In this document: in pieces, positions 36,865-46,604 of the stretch
Layout of the letters: each line of letters starts with the position of its first letter
Position numbering within the stretch: the stretch's first letter is position 1
Made by a program: the position numbers and the translations under genes
The notes under the pieces: generated by a model
Seen by the model: only the letters and a program-made list of their open reading frames with translations
Databases searched by the model: none
What the model was told of the DNA's origin: nothing
Origin: an uncultured Gilliamella sp.
GTDB lineage: Bacteria > Pseudomonadota > Gammaproteobacteria > Enterobacterales > Orbaceae
DNA length: 52,074 nt
Assembly (NCBI GenBank): GCA_946480175.1
Contig: CAMLIK010000009.1
Location: forward strand, 1 to 52,074
Reading direction: 5' to 3'

Positions 36865-37740
36865 TTATTTAGAATGATTATCAGAGTTAATTTTGGAAAT
36901 ACAATAAAGTAATCCTTTATTCCAATCCGAAGCGGATAAACCGTACTTTCCTAATTTTTCATTACTCATCACGGAATATTTTGGTCTTTTAGCTTTTGTT
37001 GGGAATGCTTGGGTTTTGACTGGAATAATTTCAGGTGATTTGGTTATTACTTTTTCGGTTAAAGCAATTTCAAAAATTCTTTTGGCAAACATAAACCAAG
37101 ATATTGAACTATCACCACAAAAATGATAAATACCCCCAGCAATTTTTTTATCAAGCAAATAAAGAATAATTTTAGCCAGATCACCTGCATAAGTTGGGTT
37201 ACCAATTTGGTCATCAATTATTGATAATTGTTGTTTTTCAGTAGCTAATCTCAACATTGTTTTAACAAAATTATTCCCATATGTGCTGAACACCCAAGAA
37301 GTTCTAATTACAACTGCTGATGGAGCATTATCTAAAACAGCTATTTCCCCATCACGTTTTGTTTGACCATAAATATTAATTGGATTAGTAATATCTTCTT
37401 CTGTATAAGGAATACGATTAGTTCCATCAAAAACATAATCAGTCGAAACATGAAAAAATTTTGCATTATATTTTCTTGATGAAATAGCTAAGTTTTTTGG
37501 ACCTGTGACATTGACATGGTAGGCATCTTGAGGAAAGTCCTCGGCTTTGTCAACAGCAGTATATGCAGCGGCATTAATAACCGCATCAGGCTTACATTTA
37601 GCGATGAAACTATTTACTGCATATTCATCAGTAATATCAAGTTGTTCTGTATCAGTTTTAATTAGTTCCCATTTTGATGGAAAAATATCTATAAAACAAC
37701 TACCTAATTGCCCATTAGCTCCAGTTAACAAAACTTTCAT
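36865..37740 (-). CDS. rfbD: RmlD, dTDP-4-dehydrorhamnose reductase
   Basis: Last step of dTDP-L-rhamnose synthesis: reduces dTDP-4-keto-rhamnose with NAD(P)H. The 291 residues show the Rossmann start VLLTGANGQLGSCF, NAAAYTAVDKAED, FHVSTDYVFDGTN, catalytic YxxxK in IYGQTKRDGE and RTSWVFSTYGNNF. Gap to rmlC is eight bases. Full length and intact. Confidence 0.97.
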   Translation of the reverse strand: MKVLLTGANGQLGSCFIDIFPSKWELIKTDTEQLDITDEYAVNSFIAKCKPDAVINAAAYTAVDKAEDFPQDAYHVNVTGPKNLAISSRKYNAKFFHVSTDYVFDGTNRIPYTEEDITNPINIYGQTKRDGEIAVLDNAPSAVVIRTSWVFSTYGNNFVKTMLRLATEKQQLSIIDDQIGNPTYAGDLAKIILYLLDKKIAGGIYHFCGDSSISWFMFAKRIFEIALTEKVITKSPEIIPVKTQAFPTKAKRPKYSVMSNEKLGKYGLSASDWNKGLLYCISKINSDNHSK

Positions 37741-37748
37741 ATGATTTA

Positions 37749-38279
37749 TTATAGCTCCCCTAATGTTTTACCTAATTTGTCTTTTTCAGATAAGATTACC
37801 TTTGATATTGGCCAATTAATATTTACTATAGTGTCATTCCAAAGTAAACATCCTTCAGAGTTAGGATCATAATAGTTTGTACATTTATATTCAAAATCAG
37901 CAATATCAGACAAAACTAAGAATCCATGAGCTAGACCTGGGGGAATCCACAATTGACTTTTATTCTCTTCAGAAAGAATAACACCAATCCATTTACCATA
38001 AGTGGCCGAATCTTTTCGAATATCTACAGCCACATCAAATACTTCACCCCTGACAACTCTAACCAACTTCCCTTGTGGATTTTCTTTTTGAAAATGCAAA
38101 CCTCTTAAAACACCTTTTTGTGAACGAGAATGATTGTCCTGTACAAAATTGAGATTAGTACCCAACATTTCCTGATAACGTTTTTGTTCAAATGTTTCTA
38201 GAAAAAAGCCTCTTTCATCTCCATATACTTTAGGTTGAACTATTTTCACATCTGGAATTTCTGTTTGTATAACTTCCAT
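37749..38279 (-). CDS. rfbC: RmlC, dTDP-4-dehydrorhamnose 3,5-epimerase
   Basis: Epimerises the 4-keto sugar at C3 and C5. The 176 residues form a cupin fold with VYGDERGFFLETFEQKRY, QDNHSRSQKGVLRGLHFQ (catalytic histidine and substrate arginine), GKLVRVVRGEVFDVAVDIR, WIPPGLAHGFLVLSD and the catalytic tyrosine region. Length is normal (about 180). Eight bases separate it from each neighbour, so the rml genes are one operon in the order B-A-C-D. Confidence 0.97.
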   Translation of the reverse strand: MEVIQTEIPDVKIVQPKVYGDERGFFLETFEQKRYQEMLGTNLNFVQDNHSRSQKGVLRGLHFQKENPQGKLVRVVRGEVFDVAVDIRKDSATYGKWIGVILSEENKSQLWIPPGLAHGFLVLSDIADFEYKCTNYYDPNSEGCLLWNDTIVNINWPISKVILSEKDKLGKTLGEL

Positions 38280-38287
38280 TTTAACCT

Positions 38288-39154
38288 CTAATGATTTAAC
38301 AAGTTAGCTAAATATTGTCCATATAATGTTTTGCCTAAATAAACTGCTTCTTCTTGAACTTGTTCAGAACTTATCCAACCATTACGATAGGCAATTTCTT
38401 CAAGACAAGCAACTTTTAAACCTTGCCTTTTTTCTATAACTTGAACAAATGATGAAGCTTCAATTAAACTATCATGAGTTCCTGTATCGAGCCAAGAGAA
38501 TCCTCTACCCAGTATTTCAACATTCAATAATCCTGCGTCTAAATACATTTGATTAAGTGTTGTTATTTCCAATTCTCCTCTTTTAGAAGGTTTGACTTGT
38601 TTTGCCATTTCAACAACATTTTCATCATAAAAATAAAGGCCTGTGACCGCCCAATTTGATTTTGGTTTAATTGGTTTTTCTTCAATAGATAAAGCTTTAA
38701 AATTTTTATCAAAATCTACAACACCAAAACGTTCGGGATCAACAACTTGATAACCAAAAATTGTTGCTCCATTCTTTTGTGATACAACTTTTTCTAATTT
38801 TTTACCAAAACTTTCTCCAAAAAATAAGTTATCCCCTAAAATAAGGCTGCAATTCTGACCTTCGATAAATTCTTCACCGATCAAAAATGCTTGAGCTAAC
38901 CCCTCTGGTTTTGGTTGTTCCACGAAACTAAGTTGAGTACCAAATCGCGTACCATCCCCCAATAATCTTTTGAACAAAGGCAAATCATCTGGCGTTGAAA
39001 TAATTAATATATCCCGTATACCGGCTAACATAAGAACAGATAACGGATAATAGATCATCGGTTTATCATATATAGGTAGTAACTGTTTTGAAATACCACG
39101 AGTTATAGGATATAAACGAGTTCCCGAACCACCTGCAAGTACAATTCCTTTCAT
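38288..39154 (-). CDS. rfbA: RmlA, glucose-1-phosphate thymidylyltransferase
   Basis: Makes dTDP-glucose from dTTP and glucose-1-phosphate, the entry step; usually feedback-inhibited by dTDP-rhamnose. The 288 residues show [69 protein letters not shown] and [10 protein letters not shown], all diagnostic. Intact and tightly spaced behind rmlB. Confidence 0.97.
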   Translation of the reverse strand: MKGIVLAGGSGTRLYPITRGISKQLLPIYDKPMIYYPLSVLMLAGIRDILIISTPDDLPLFKRLLGDGTRFGTQLSFVEQPKPEGLAQAFLIGEEFIEGQNCSLILGDNLFFGESFGKKLEKVVSQKNGATIFGYQVVDPERFGVVDFDKNFKALSIEEKPIKPKSNWAVTGLYFYDENVVEMAKQVKPSKRGELEITTLNQMYLDAGLLNVEILGRGFSWLDTGTHDSLIEASSFVQVIEKRQGLKVACLEEIAYRNGWISSEQVQEEAVYLGKTLYGQYLANLLNH

Positions 39155-39165
39155 AATTTAACCTA

Positions 39166-40230
39166 TTATTTAATAATAACATTTTTAGATTTAGTATATG
39201 AACCATCTTTAATATGATCACACCAAGCTTGATTATTTAAATACCATTCAACTGTTTTACGCATACCACTATCAAAAGTTTCTTGTGGTTTCCATCCTAA
39301 ATCATGATATATTTTAGAAGCATCTATAGCATAACGTTGGTCATGGCCCGGTCTATCAGCAACATTAGTGATAAGATCCTTATAACATTTAATATTATAA
39401 GGCTTATTTGGCATCAATTCTTCAAGTAATTCGCAAATAATATTAACAACATCAATATTTTTCTGCTCATTATGCCCACCTATATTATAGGTCTTTCCAA
39501 CTTTTGCTTTAGTCGCGACTAAATAAAGAGCCCTAGCATGATCATCGACATATAACCAATCCCTTATTTGTAGACCGCTACCATAAACAGGTAAAGGTTT
39601 CCCTTCTAATGCATTCAAAATCATTAAAGGAATTAATTTCTCTGGGAAGTGATAAGGGCCATAATTATTTGAACAATTAGTAATGACCGTTGGTAATCCA
39701 AAAGTTCTATGCCAAGCTCGAACAAGGTGATCACTTGATGCTTTTGAAGCTGAATAAGGACTACTTGGTGAATAAGGAGTTTTTTCTGTAAATAAATCTG
39801 TTGTTCCATGCAAATCACCATAAACTTCATCTGTCGAAATATGATGAAAACGGAAATTTGCCTTTCTAGAAGAATCTATATTTTTCCAGTATATTAAAGA
39901 CTCTTCTAAAAGAGAAAAAGTACCTATTACATTAGTTTCTATAAACGTGGATGGATTATCAATAGAACGATCGACATGACTTTCGGCAGCCAAATGCATA
40001 ATAATATCAGGTTGAAAATCTGTTATTATTTTTCTTAAGGAATTTCTATCACAAATATCAATTTGCTTAAAATGAAATCGATTACTTTTCGATACTTTAT
40101 CTAAAGACTCTAAATTTCCTGCATAAGTTAATTTATCGATAACTAATACTTCATCATAGGTGTGATCTATAATATAGCGGACAACAGCAGAACCAATGAA
40201 ACCAGCTCCCCCAGTAACTATTATTTTCAT
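39166..40230 (-). CDS. rfbB: RmlB, dTDP-glucose 4,6-dehydratase
   Basis: NAD-dependent dehydratase giving dTDP-4-keto-6-deoxyglucose. The 354 residues contain [41 protein letters not shown] with the catalytic DE pair, [15 protein letters not shown] (YxxxK), [20 protein letters not shown] and [13 protein letters not shown]. It is the first gene of the rml operon; the promoter should lie in the 191-base gap shared with the divergent GT2-GT4 gene. Confidence 0.97.
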   Translation of the reverse strand: MKIIVTGGAGFIGSAVVRYIIDHTYDEVLVIDKLTYAGNLESLDKVSKSNRFHFKQIDICDRNSLRKIITDFQPDIIMHLAAESHVDRSIDNPSTFIETNVIGTFSLLEESLIYWKNIDSSRKANFRFHHISTDEVYGDLHGTTDLFTEKTPYSPSSPYSASKASSDHLVRAWHRTFGLPTVITNCSNNYGPYHFPEKLIPLMILNALEGKPLPVYGSGLQIRDWLYVDDHARALYLVATKAKVGKTYNIGGHNEQKNIDVVNIICELLEELMPNKPYNIKCYKDLITNVADRPGHDQRYAIDASKIYHDLGWKPQETFDSGMRKTVEWYLNNQAWCDHIKDGSYTKSKNVIIK

Positions 40231-40421
40231 AATTAAAATCCGAAATGATTAATTTAACTAAAATAATTAATGAAATAGTTTATCATGCTTTAACTTGAAG
40301 TTAAATGAAATATACCAGTATTATTAATTAAATGTAAATATATTGATATTATATGTTTAATTTAATTAATAATAGCGTTATAATTTTTATAATACTGCAA
40401 TCATAATTAGTGTGGAAATAA

Positions 40422-42713
40422 ATGCTAAAAAGAATTAAATCTAGCTCAACAATAAAAGTTAAATGTTTAGGGATAACTATTTATAAAAGAAAATTCATGA
40501 CAAATGAACAATTTTTTTTAAAAAAAGTTCTCGTAATAAAACGCAATAATGGTTATAAGAAGATAACTTTTCTTGGTTTAAATATCTTATCAAAAAAGTT
40601 ACCGGCAAAAAGTAATATATTAAATTCCGATAATATTAGTTTAGATAATAATTTGAAAATAGAATCCGATTTACAAAAAAAATTATGGTTTACTCCCTTA
40701 TCTCCTGAAGATCATTTATGGGATGACTTGCTACCAGCCAAATATTCATCTAAAACACGATGTGTCGTTATACTACCTATTTATAAAGGATTTGATGAAT
40801 CTTTATGTTCTATTTATCATGCACTAAAAAGTAAAACAACCGATGCATATAGTTTGTTAGTTATTAACGATGCGGGGCCTGATCAAGAGTTAAACCAGAA
40901 ACTTGTTGAACTTTCTCAAAAAGGACTATTTGATTATCATTTGAACAAAGAAAATCTAGGGTTTGTCAGAACTATAAATTTTGCCATAAGTAATTTATCT
41001 CATAATCTTGATGTAATATTATTAAACTCTGATGCTTTTGTGTTTGAAGGTTGGTTTGAAAGAATGATTGATTATGCAGATAATGATAAATCAATAGCGA
41101 CAATTACACCAATGTCTAATAATGCAACAATTTGTAGTTATCCATTCACATGCCAAGACAATAATGAGGTTCTTGACGTCTCTCCTTCCGAATTAGATCA
41201 ACTAGCTGCCAAGATAAATAAAGGGGCTTATATAGAAACACCAACTGGTGTTGGTTTTTGTTTTTATATGAGAAGAGATGTAATCAATAAAATAGGCATG
41301 TTAGATGATAACGCCTTCAAAGTTGGATATGGTGAAGAAAATGATTTTTGTATGAGAGCAATTCATGCAGGTTTCAAAAATATCATCATTGGTGATGTAT
41401 TTGTCTTCCATGTTGGTTCAGTGTCTTTTTCAGCTATTAAAGCCGAAAATATGAAAAAAGGAGAAAATGCCTTAAAACTGAAGCATCCAAATTATTTAAA
41501 CATGGTACATCACTTTTTAAATGTTGATCCGATTTTAATACTTAGAAGTAAATTAGATATTGCCAGATTAAAATTAAAACTTGAAAACAAAAAAACTATT
41601 GTGATTGTTTCTCACGCGTGGGAAGGAGGTATCAATACATATCTTAAACAAATAGTAAAACAATATAGAAATCAAAATATTGATTGTATCCTATTAAAAG
41701 TTCACGATAAAAAATATTACTCAATAGAAGTTCCAGAAAATTATAATTTAGAAATATCTAATTTAAAGAATTTATCACTAAGTTGTGATTTTGGATTGCT
41801 AAATTTATTTTTTAAAACAATTCAACCCGATTTAATTCACATCAATAGTTTTGCAGGTCTTGATTGGCATCATCATGAAAAACTACTGTATTATTTTGCA
41901 TCATCAGATTGGAATTATAAATTTATCATTCATGATTATGCATGCATGTCCTATGATTATAAATTGCTGAGTCCCGAATATATTTACAAAGGAATACCAA
42001 ATCTTACGCAAAGGAATATTTGGTATAATGGAAGATCTCTACCTACTGATTATGAGATTAATGTTTCAGATGCTATTTCAAAACATAAAGCTTATAGTTT
42101 GTTCTTAAATAGATGTTCTAAAATTGAAGCACCGTCTTATCGAGCTCGTGATATAATATTATCTGATTTTCCTGAAATAAATATTGATGTTATCCCACAT
42201 GAAAATGTGTTCAATGGTATTATTCCAGCACAAAGAAATAAAAATAAAGATAAAATAAAAATTGCGTCAATAGGTGCATTAAGTATTGAAAAAGGATCAC
42301 AATTATTAGCCTCATTAGCTATTGATGCAAAAAATAGAGATTTGAAATTATCCTATTTTTTAGTCGGTTATAGTAATCCTGGAGATCAACATGTAATGCA
42401 AACCAATAACGTCAAAGTTACTGGCCGATATCAAAATGATGAAGAGTGTATTAACATCCTTAGAGAGATTTCTCCTGATTTAATATTATTGCCTAGTATA
42501 TGGGAAGAGACTTTCTCTTATACATTATCAATTGCTTTAGCCTTAAAAATACCTACATTAGTATTTGATATTGGGGCACAAGGAGAGAGAGGAAAAGATC
42601 ATAGTTGGGTTGTTAAGTTAGATCCGTTGTTGATGCATAATCCAAGAGGTCTTTCAGATTTTATACTAAATTTAAACATAGATAAATTATGGAATGAAGC
42701 CTCAAAAATATAG
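40422..42713 (+). CDS. Two-domain GT2-GT4 glycosyltransferase
   Basis: A 763-residue fusion that could add two sugars in sequence. Residues 1-65 hold two related short motifs, KCLGITIYKRK and TFLGLNILSKK, like a small N-terminal module I recall from other surface-glycan transferases. Residues about 113-350 are GT2 (GT-A fold): VVILPIYKGFDESLCS, LLVINDAGPD, KENLGFVRTINFAIS, LLNSDAFVFEGWFERM and GYGEENDFCMRAIHAGF. Residues about 393-763 are GT4 (GT-B fold): IVIVSHAWEGGINTYLKQIV, IASIGALSIEKGSQLLASLA and SIWEETFSYTLSIALALKIP. Both catalytic regions look complete. It is divergent from rmlB, so one domain may use dTDP-rhamnose (inference). Confidence 0.85.
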   Translation: MLKRIKSSSTIKVKCLGITIYKRKFMTNEQFFLKKVLVIKRNNGYKKITFLGLNILSKKLPAKSNILNSDNISLDNNLKIESDLQKKLWFTPLSPEDHLWDDLLPAKYSSKTRCVVILPIYKGFDESLCSIYHALKSKTTDAYSLLVINDAGPDQELNQKLVELSQKGLFDYHLNKENLGFVRTINFAISNLSHNLDVILLNSDAFVFEGWFERMIDYADNDKSIATITPMSNNATICSYPFTCQDNNEVLDVSPSELDQLAAKINKGAYIETPTGVGFCFYMRRDVINKIGMLDDNAFKVGYGEENDFCMRAIHAGFKNIIIGDVFVFHVGSVSFSAIKAENMKKGENALKLKHPNYLNMVHHFLNVDPILILRSKLDIARLKLKLENKKTIVIVSHAWEGGINTYLKQIVKQYRNQNIDCILLKVHDKKYYSIEVPENYNLEISNLKNLSLSCDFGLLNLFFKTIQPDLIHINSFAGLDWHHHEKLLYYFASSDWNYKFIIHDYACMSYDYKLLSPEYIYKGIPNLTQRNIWYNGRSLPTDYEINVSDAISKHKAYSLFLNRCSKIEAPSYRARDIILSDFPEINIDVIPHENVFNGIIPAQRNKNKDKIKIASIGALSIEKGSQLLASLAIDAKNRDLKLSYFLVGYSNPGDQHVMQTNNVKVTGRYQNDEECINILREISPDLILLPSIWEETFSYTLSIALALKIPTLVFDIGAQGERGKDHSWVVKLDPLLMHNPRGLSDFILNLNIDKLWNEASKI

Positions 42714-42748
42714 CTTTATTAAATTTATAGCTTAATTAATGTACACCC

Positions 42749-42792
42749 ACCAATCTTTCACTATTATGTTTTTAATTGAAAGATTGGTTTTA
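42749..42792. terminator. Bidirectional terminator between convergent glycosyltransferases
   Basis: A perfect 12-bp stem ACCAATCTTTCA (42749-42760) pairing with 42777-42788 around a 16-base loop, flanked by T-rich DNA on the plus side, between the stop codons of the GT2-GT4 gene (+) and the coiled-coil glycosyltransferase (-). Confidence 0.75.
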
Positions 42793-42802
42793 TATATCGA
42801 TA

Positions 42803-44554
42803 TTAATAAGTTTTTTTGTTATATAAACTTTTAATTTTTCTTGCTAATGTCTTAAAAAACGTATTTTTATATTTCTGATATCGAATTTCTAACTTATTGT
42901 ATGAATTAAATAATTGATTGTAATTTTCCATATCCAACTGATTTTTCAATAATTGATTATTATATTCTTCAGTTAATTGAGCAAATTTGTTTGAGAAAGA
43001 CTCTCTTTCCGATATTAATGCCTCATTATAATGCTGACATTGAGCTTCTAATTTATTATATGAATTAAGTAATTGATTGTAATTATCCAAATCCAGTTGG
43101 TTTTTTAGTAATTGATTATTATATTCTTCAGTTAATTTAGCAAGTTTGTTTGAGATAGATTCCTTTTCGGCTATTGATACTTCATTATATATCTGATAAA
43201 GAGTTTCTAATTTATTATATGAAATGAGTAGGTTATTATAATTATCCACATTATGCTTATTTTCATGCAATTGATTATCATATTTTTCAGTCAGTTGAGC
43301 AAGTGAGTTTGATATAGATTCCAGTTCTGTTATCAACACTTCATTATTACCGGATATTTCTTGAAGTTTTGTTAAAATTTCATGTTGTTTAAAATTTTGA
43401 TCGTCAATACTGGCAAGTATCATCCTATTTTCAGAAACTAGCTCAGTATTTTTAGTAATTAATTCGTTATTATTATTAGATAATTGTTTATGCTCTAATA
43501 ATAACTTATTATATGCATTATAATATTGCTTAATAGATTTTACGATTTCTGATTCAGATCTTATCTTTTGACGATCATCTAAATTTATAAATTTCTTTGG
43601 AATACTTTCTTTAGAATTATTAATTATATTTGTAATATATTTATCTAGACTGTATTTTTCCAAAGTTTCACTCTTAATTTTTGAGATATTACATTTAGCT
43701 TTTGAAAAACCAGTAATTATTTCTTCAACAATTTCACTTGCCGATATACGCCTTAAACAACATCTTCCCGAATAATTAAACTTTTCGGCTTTTTTATAAT
43801 TCTCGATCAATAGCCACCCCACTCCACCAAAATGATCATAACAATAAACAGGAGTATTACTGAGAATGGCATATTGAACTGTTTTTCCTATTGTGATAAC
43901 AGCATCGGTATCTTCAATTATTTTGGGCGTTAATCTACTTACATTTCCTCTTACACCAATATTTATTATGTTAAGTCCATGTTCATTTTTTAAAATTTCC
44001 AATGCATCTAACACTTCCTGTGGTGGATGATTACTAACCAAAAGTATGTTTTTCAATTGTTCTTTTTTTAAATCCTTTTCACAATTAAATTGTGATGGAG
44101 CGGCATTATAAAAGACTTCACTAATATTGGAAGGAACTCCAAAATCACTCAAATAATTATAAGTTTCTTCACTATTAAAAAAAATTCTATTGGCTAATAA
44201 TCTTTCTGTATATAATCCAAAAGTCTCTAAATGTTCATATGGGGATAGGTGTGTAAATACAAAAAAAGTCTTATTGTTAAAACTTTCTATATGATGGTTA
44301 ACTAGAATAGGCAATACTTGATGTTGAGACCAAACTATATCATAATTGAATGGGTTTGGTAATTCATCGGTTGTTAATAGATTAATATCCGAACTTTTAG
44401 CGATTTCAGTTACTGGAGAACCTATATAATTCGCCACAATATCCACTAAATAATTATTCTTCTTGAAGCATTCTGCGACTTCCAATGCAACTATTTCTGA
44501 ACCACCAATGCTTGCCATATGATTAGTACATATTAATACTTTTAACATAAACAT
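42803..44554 (-). CDS. GT-B glycosyltransferase with repeated coiled-coil tail
   Basis: A 583-residue protein. Residues 1 to about 300 look like a GT4-type GT-B enzyme: VLICTNHMASIGGSEIVALEVAECF opens the acceptor domain, then FFVFTHLSPYEH, LANRIFFNSEETYNYL, NILLVSNHPPQEV, and a donor-like DAVITIGKTVQYAILSNTPVYCYDHFGG. Residues about 330-565 are a long coiled coil rich in Asn, Gln, Glu, Leu and Tyr. Its last part is three tandem copies of a 53-residue unit (412-464, 465-517, 518-564) with the core YNNQLLKNQLDLDNYNQLL, and it ends in a basic tail (LARKIKSLYNKKTY). The coil may measure chain length or bind partner enzymes at the membrane; this is inference. Lies between the GH42-like gene and the GT2-GT4 gene. 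Confidence 0.75.
   Translation of the reverse strand: MFMLKVLICTNHMASIGGSEIVALEVAECFKKNNYLVDIVANYIGSPVTEIAKSSDINLLTTDELPNPFNYDIVWSQHQVLPILVNHHIESFNNKTFFVFTHLSPYEHLETFGLYTERLLANRIFFNSEETYNYLSDFGVPSNISEVFYNAAPSQFNCEKDLKKEQLKNILLVSNHPPQEVLDALEILKNEHGLNIINIGVRGNVSRLTPKIIEDTDAVITIGKTVQYAILSNTPVYCYDHFGGVGWLLIENYKKAEKFNYSGRCCLRRISASEIVEEIITGFSKAKCNISKIKSETLEKYSLDKYITNIINNSKESIPKKFINLDDRQKIRSESEIVKSIKQYYNAYNKLLLEHKQLSNNNNELITKNTELVSENRMILASIDDQNFKQHEILTKLQEISGNNEVLITELESISNSLAQLTEKYDNQLHENKHNVDNYNNLLISYNKLETLYQIYNEVSIAEKESISNKLAKLTEEYNNQLLKNQLDLDNYNQLLNSYNKLEAQCQHYNEALISERESFSNKFAQLTEEYNNQLLKNQLDMENYNQLFNSYNKLEIRYQKYKNTFFKTLARKIKSLYNKKTY
42863..43321 (-). repeat. Three tandem 159-bp coding repeats (53-residue coiled-coil unit)
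   Basis: Copies at 43163-43321, 43004-43162 and 42863-43003 (last one partial). Copies two and three are nearly identical at the protein level, for example LTEEYNNQLLKNQLD in both, and also highly similar in DNA, while copy one is more diverged. This points to recent unequal duplication inside the gene. Confidence 0.85.
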
Positions 44555-44573
44555 TCATACCTACTATTTAATT

Positions 44574-44607
44574 AATCAATTAGCTTTAACTTTATAGCTA
44601 ATTGATT
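44574..44607 (-). terminator. Hairpin downstream of the GH42-like gene
   Basis: A perfect 12-bp stem AATCAATTAGCT (44574-44585) with 44596-44607 and a ten-base loop, placed between the GH42-like stop codon and the next minus-strand start. T-run on the minus strand is weak (AATTAAAT). Confidence 0.5.
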
Positions 44608-44661
44608 TTCAGTAAGAAAAAAATAACAATGACAATTCATATAATAATCTTAGATATCTAA

Positions 44662-46452
44662 TCAGTTATTGCGCATTATGTCATTAATCGCTTTAAAATA
44701 TGCATTTGAATGATACCCCTTATTATCTTTTTCAATTTTGAATTTAGCATGATTAATGTCTTCTTTAAAGGAATTTGGTAAAATATCAACATAATACGGT
44801 ACAATAAAAGAGGCACCATTATCATGGTGATTTAGAATGGCTTTTTTTATTATTTCTGTATTTTCAACCATTGGATGTACCTCTGGGAGACCATATTTTG
44901 TAATTTTTGATTTTTTTAACCAATCAAATGTATACTTACTATAAAAAGCAGAGCCATATGTATTAAACCCTATATTATAATAATCGTTTACTTTTAAAGA
45001 ATCTCCAACGGCTAGTTTTTCTTCGCTCCAATCACCATTTAACATAGGCGCAATCTGATGTGAAAAAACTTTTTCTTTTCCAATGCAGGATGAAGCAATC
45101 ATTCTAGTATAATCAATAATTTCATTAGCCACTTCACTTTTTCTGAAACTATAAAATTCTTCAGAAAGAGGATTATAGTAGACAGCAATTAATGATTCTG
45201 GGTAGTCATTCCAAAACTGAATATCACTCTCATCTGGGAATAAAACTTTTTTACCCATTGGTTTTGGAGTGCTTTGTTGGCGATCCATTACTGAAACATC
45301 TAAATGTTTTAATAACGTTGAATGACTTTTCTTCTCATACACGATATCAACAGAGTGGATGCCATGACTCATATTACGAAAATCCAAATAATATCGATAT
45401 CCTACATCTGACCGTCCTAATGCAGGAATAGCTTCATAAACATCCATTCTATTAAGTCCAGTTTCAGCTTCTCCGATTTCTTGTCCATCAACATATATTT
45501 TAATTTTAGATGATTTGTCTCTATTTATATTCGCCCAACCATAAATAGTAAGTGTACCAGAAGACTCGTAATTTAAATGCTCAAAAAAATTATTCAAATG
45601 ATCCTTCATTATATTTTTTGAAGGCGGTGTGATTTCGTCAAAAGAGTTAAAGTTAGATCCAAATTTTTCATTCAATATATTTATTGTTTTGTATTTATCA
45701 ATTAAATATTTTCTAAATTTAGTAATGCTATCCTCGGAATAATCTGTTAGTTGAATATTATCTTTATATCCCATACCATTAAAAAAACTTGGAAATGTAT
45801 AATGAATTTCTCCTAAAGTTGTTACCGCCCTAATTTTACTTTTATCCTTATCACTCATTTCACATATTTGAGTCAAAACTTCAGTTAGTGCAGCTTTTCT
45901 AACTTTTGTAATTAATGAATTATTTGAATTAATAGTCCATGGATAGATTTTGCTTGCAAAATAATCATCCATAGGTACAGAACCATCACTAAGTTGCATT
46001 AAACTTTTATTATCTTTCTTAGATATTAGTTCTTCTATTTCAAAGTTTTGCCCTGCACCAAAATGATTAGCGAAAAAGTAAATAACAACAGGTAATTTAC
46101 TGTCTTTTAATAATTTTAATTGAAAATTGATATTTTCTTTATTAATTCGAAAATTACCATCAGATTCCATATCAACAAATGATAGCAATGGTAAAGTAAG
46201 AACATAACCTATTTCAAATTTTTTATCTTTACTTTGCTGGGGACCAAACATTAATAACTTTTTTTCTATTAATGAAGCTGATGACTCATTAATAGATTTG
46301 CAATATGAAACTGCATCGATTATGTTTTTGAACTTTCTACTCATTGCTGATTCACAAAATTGTATCCCATGTATCATAGGCGCAATCATTGTCGTTTCGG
46401 CAATAACATTGGTCGAAGCTAATAATAAAAAAATACTCGATAACACTCTCAT
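44662..46452 (-). CDS. Exported glycoside-hydrolase-like protein (GH42-type barrel)
   Basis: From the ATG at 46452 it has 596 residues with a Sec signal peptide (MRVLSSIFLLLASTNVIAET), so it should act in the periplasm or outside. An N-terminal barrel-like domain includes VVIYFFANHFG, a GEIHYTFPSF motif with a candidate acid/base glutamate at 215, and FRKYLIDKYKTINILNEKFGSNFNSFDEITPP, which resembles the GH42 beta-galactosidase helix pattern. Residues about 298-375 form a beta-sandwich-like domain (LTIYGWANI, KIYVDGQEIGEAETGLNR, YYLDFRNMSHGIHSVDI) seen in secreted carbohydrate-active proteins. A GGGA precedes the chosen ATG; upstream ATG codons at 46467 and 46500 are possible. Substrate unknown; perhaps trims or remodels the locus's glycan. 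Confidence 0.7.
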   Translation of the reverse strand: MRVLSSIFLLLASTNVIAETTMIAPMIHGIQFCESAMSRKFKNIIDAVSYCKSINESSASLIEKKLLMFGPQQSKDKKFEIGYVLTLPLLSFVDMESDGNFRINKENINFQLKLLKDSKLPVVIYFFANHFGAGQNFEIEELISKKDNKSLMQLSDGSVPMDDYFASKIYPWTINSNNSLITKVRKAALTEVLTQICEMSDKDKSKIRAVTTLGEIHYTFPSFFNGMGYKDNIQLTDYSEDSITKFRKYLIDKYKTINILNEKFGSNFNSFDEITPPSKNIMKDHLNNFFEHLNYESSGTLTIYGWANINRDKSSKIKIYVDGQEIGEAETGLNRMDVYEAIPALGRSDVGYRYYLDFRNMSHGIHSVDIVYEKKSHSTLLKHLDVSVMDRQQSTPKPMGKKVLFPDESDIQFWNDYPESLIAVYYNPLSEEFYSFRKSEVANEIIDYTRMIASSCIGKEKVFSHQIAPMLNGDWSEEKLAVGDSLKVNDYYNIGFNTYGSAFYSKYTFDWLKKSKITKYGLPEVHPMVENTEIIKKAILNHHDNGASFIVPYYVDILPNSFKEDINHAKFKIEKDNKGYHSNAYFKAINDIMRNN

Positions 46453-46604
46453 AACTTTCCCATCCATATATATATTTTTTACATTATTATAATATAACAT
46501 AATTATTTTCTAAAATTTAAAATGTTTATAATAAATATCATAGATATAATTTTATTATCAATATAAACTTAGATAATTCCATTCAAATAAATAGTTAATT
46601 ATAT

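Noticed and set aside
40231-40421. RfaH ops element before the glycan operons
   Set aside because: No GGCGGTAG on either strand in this gap or the other non-coding parts of the locus.
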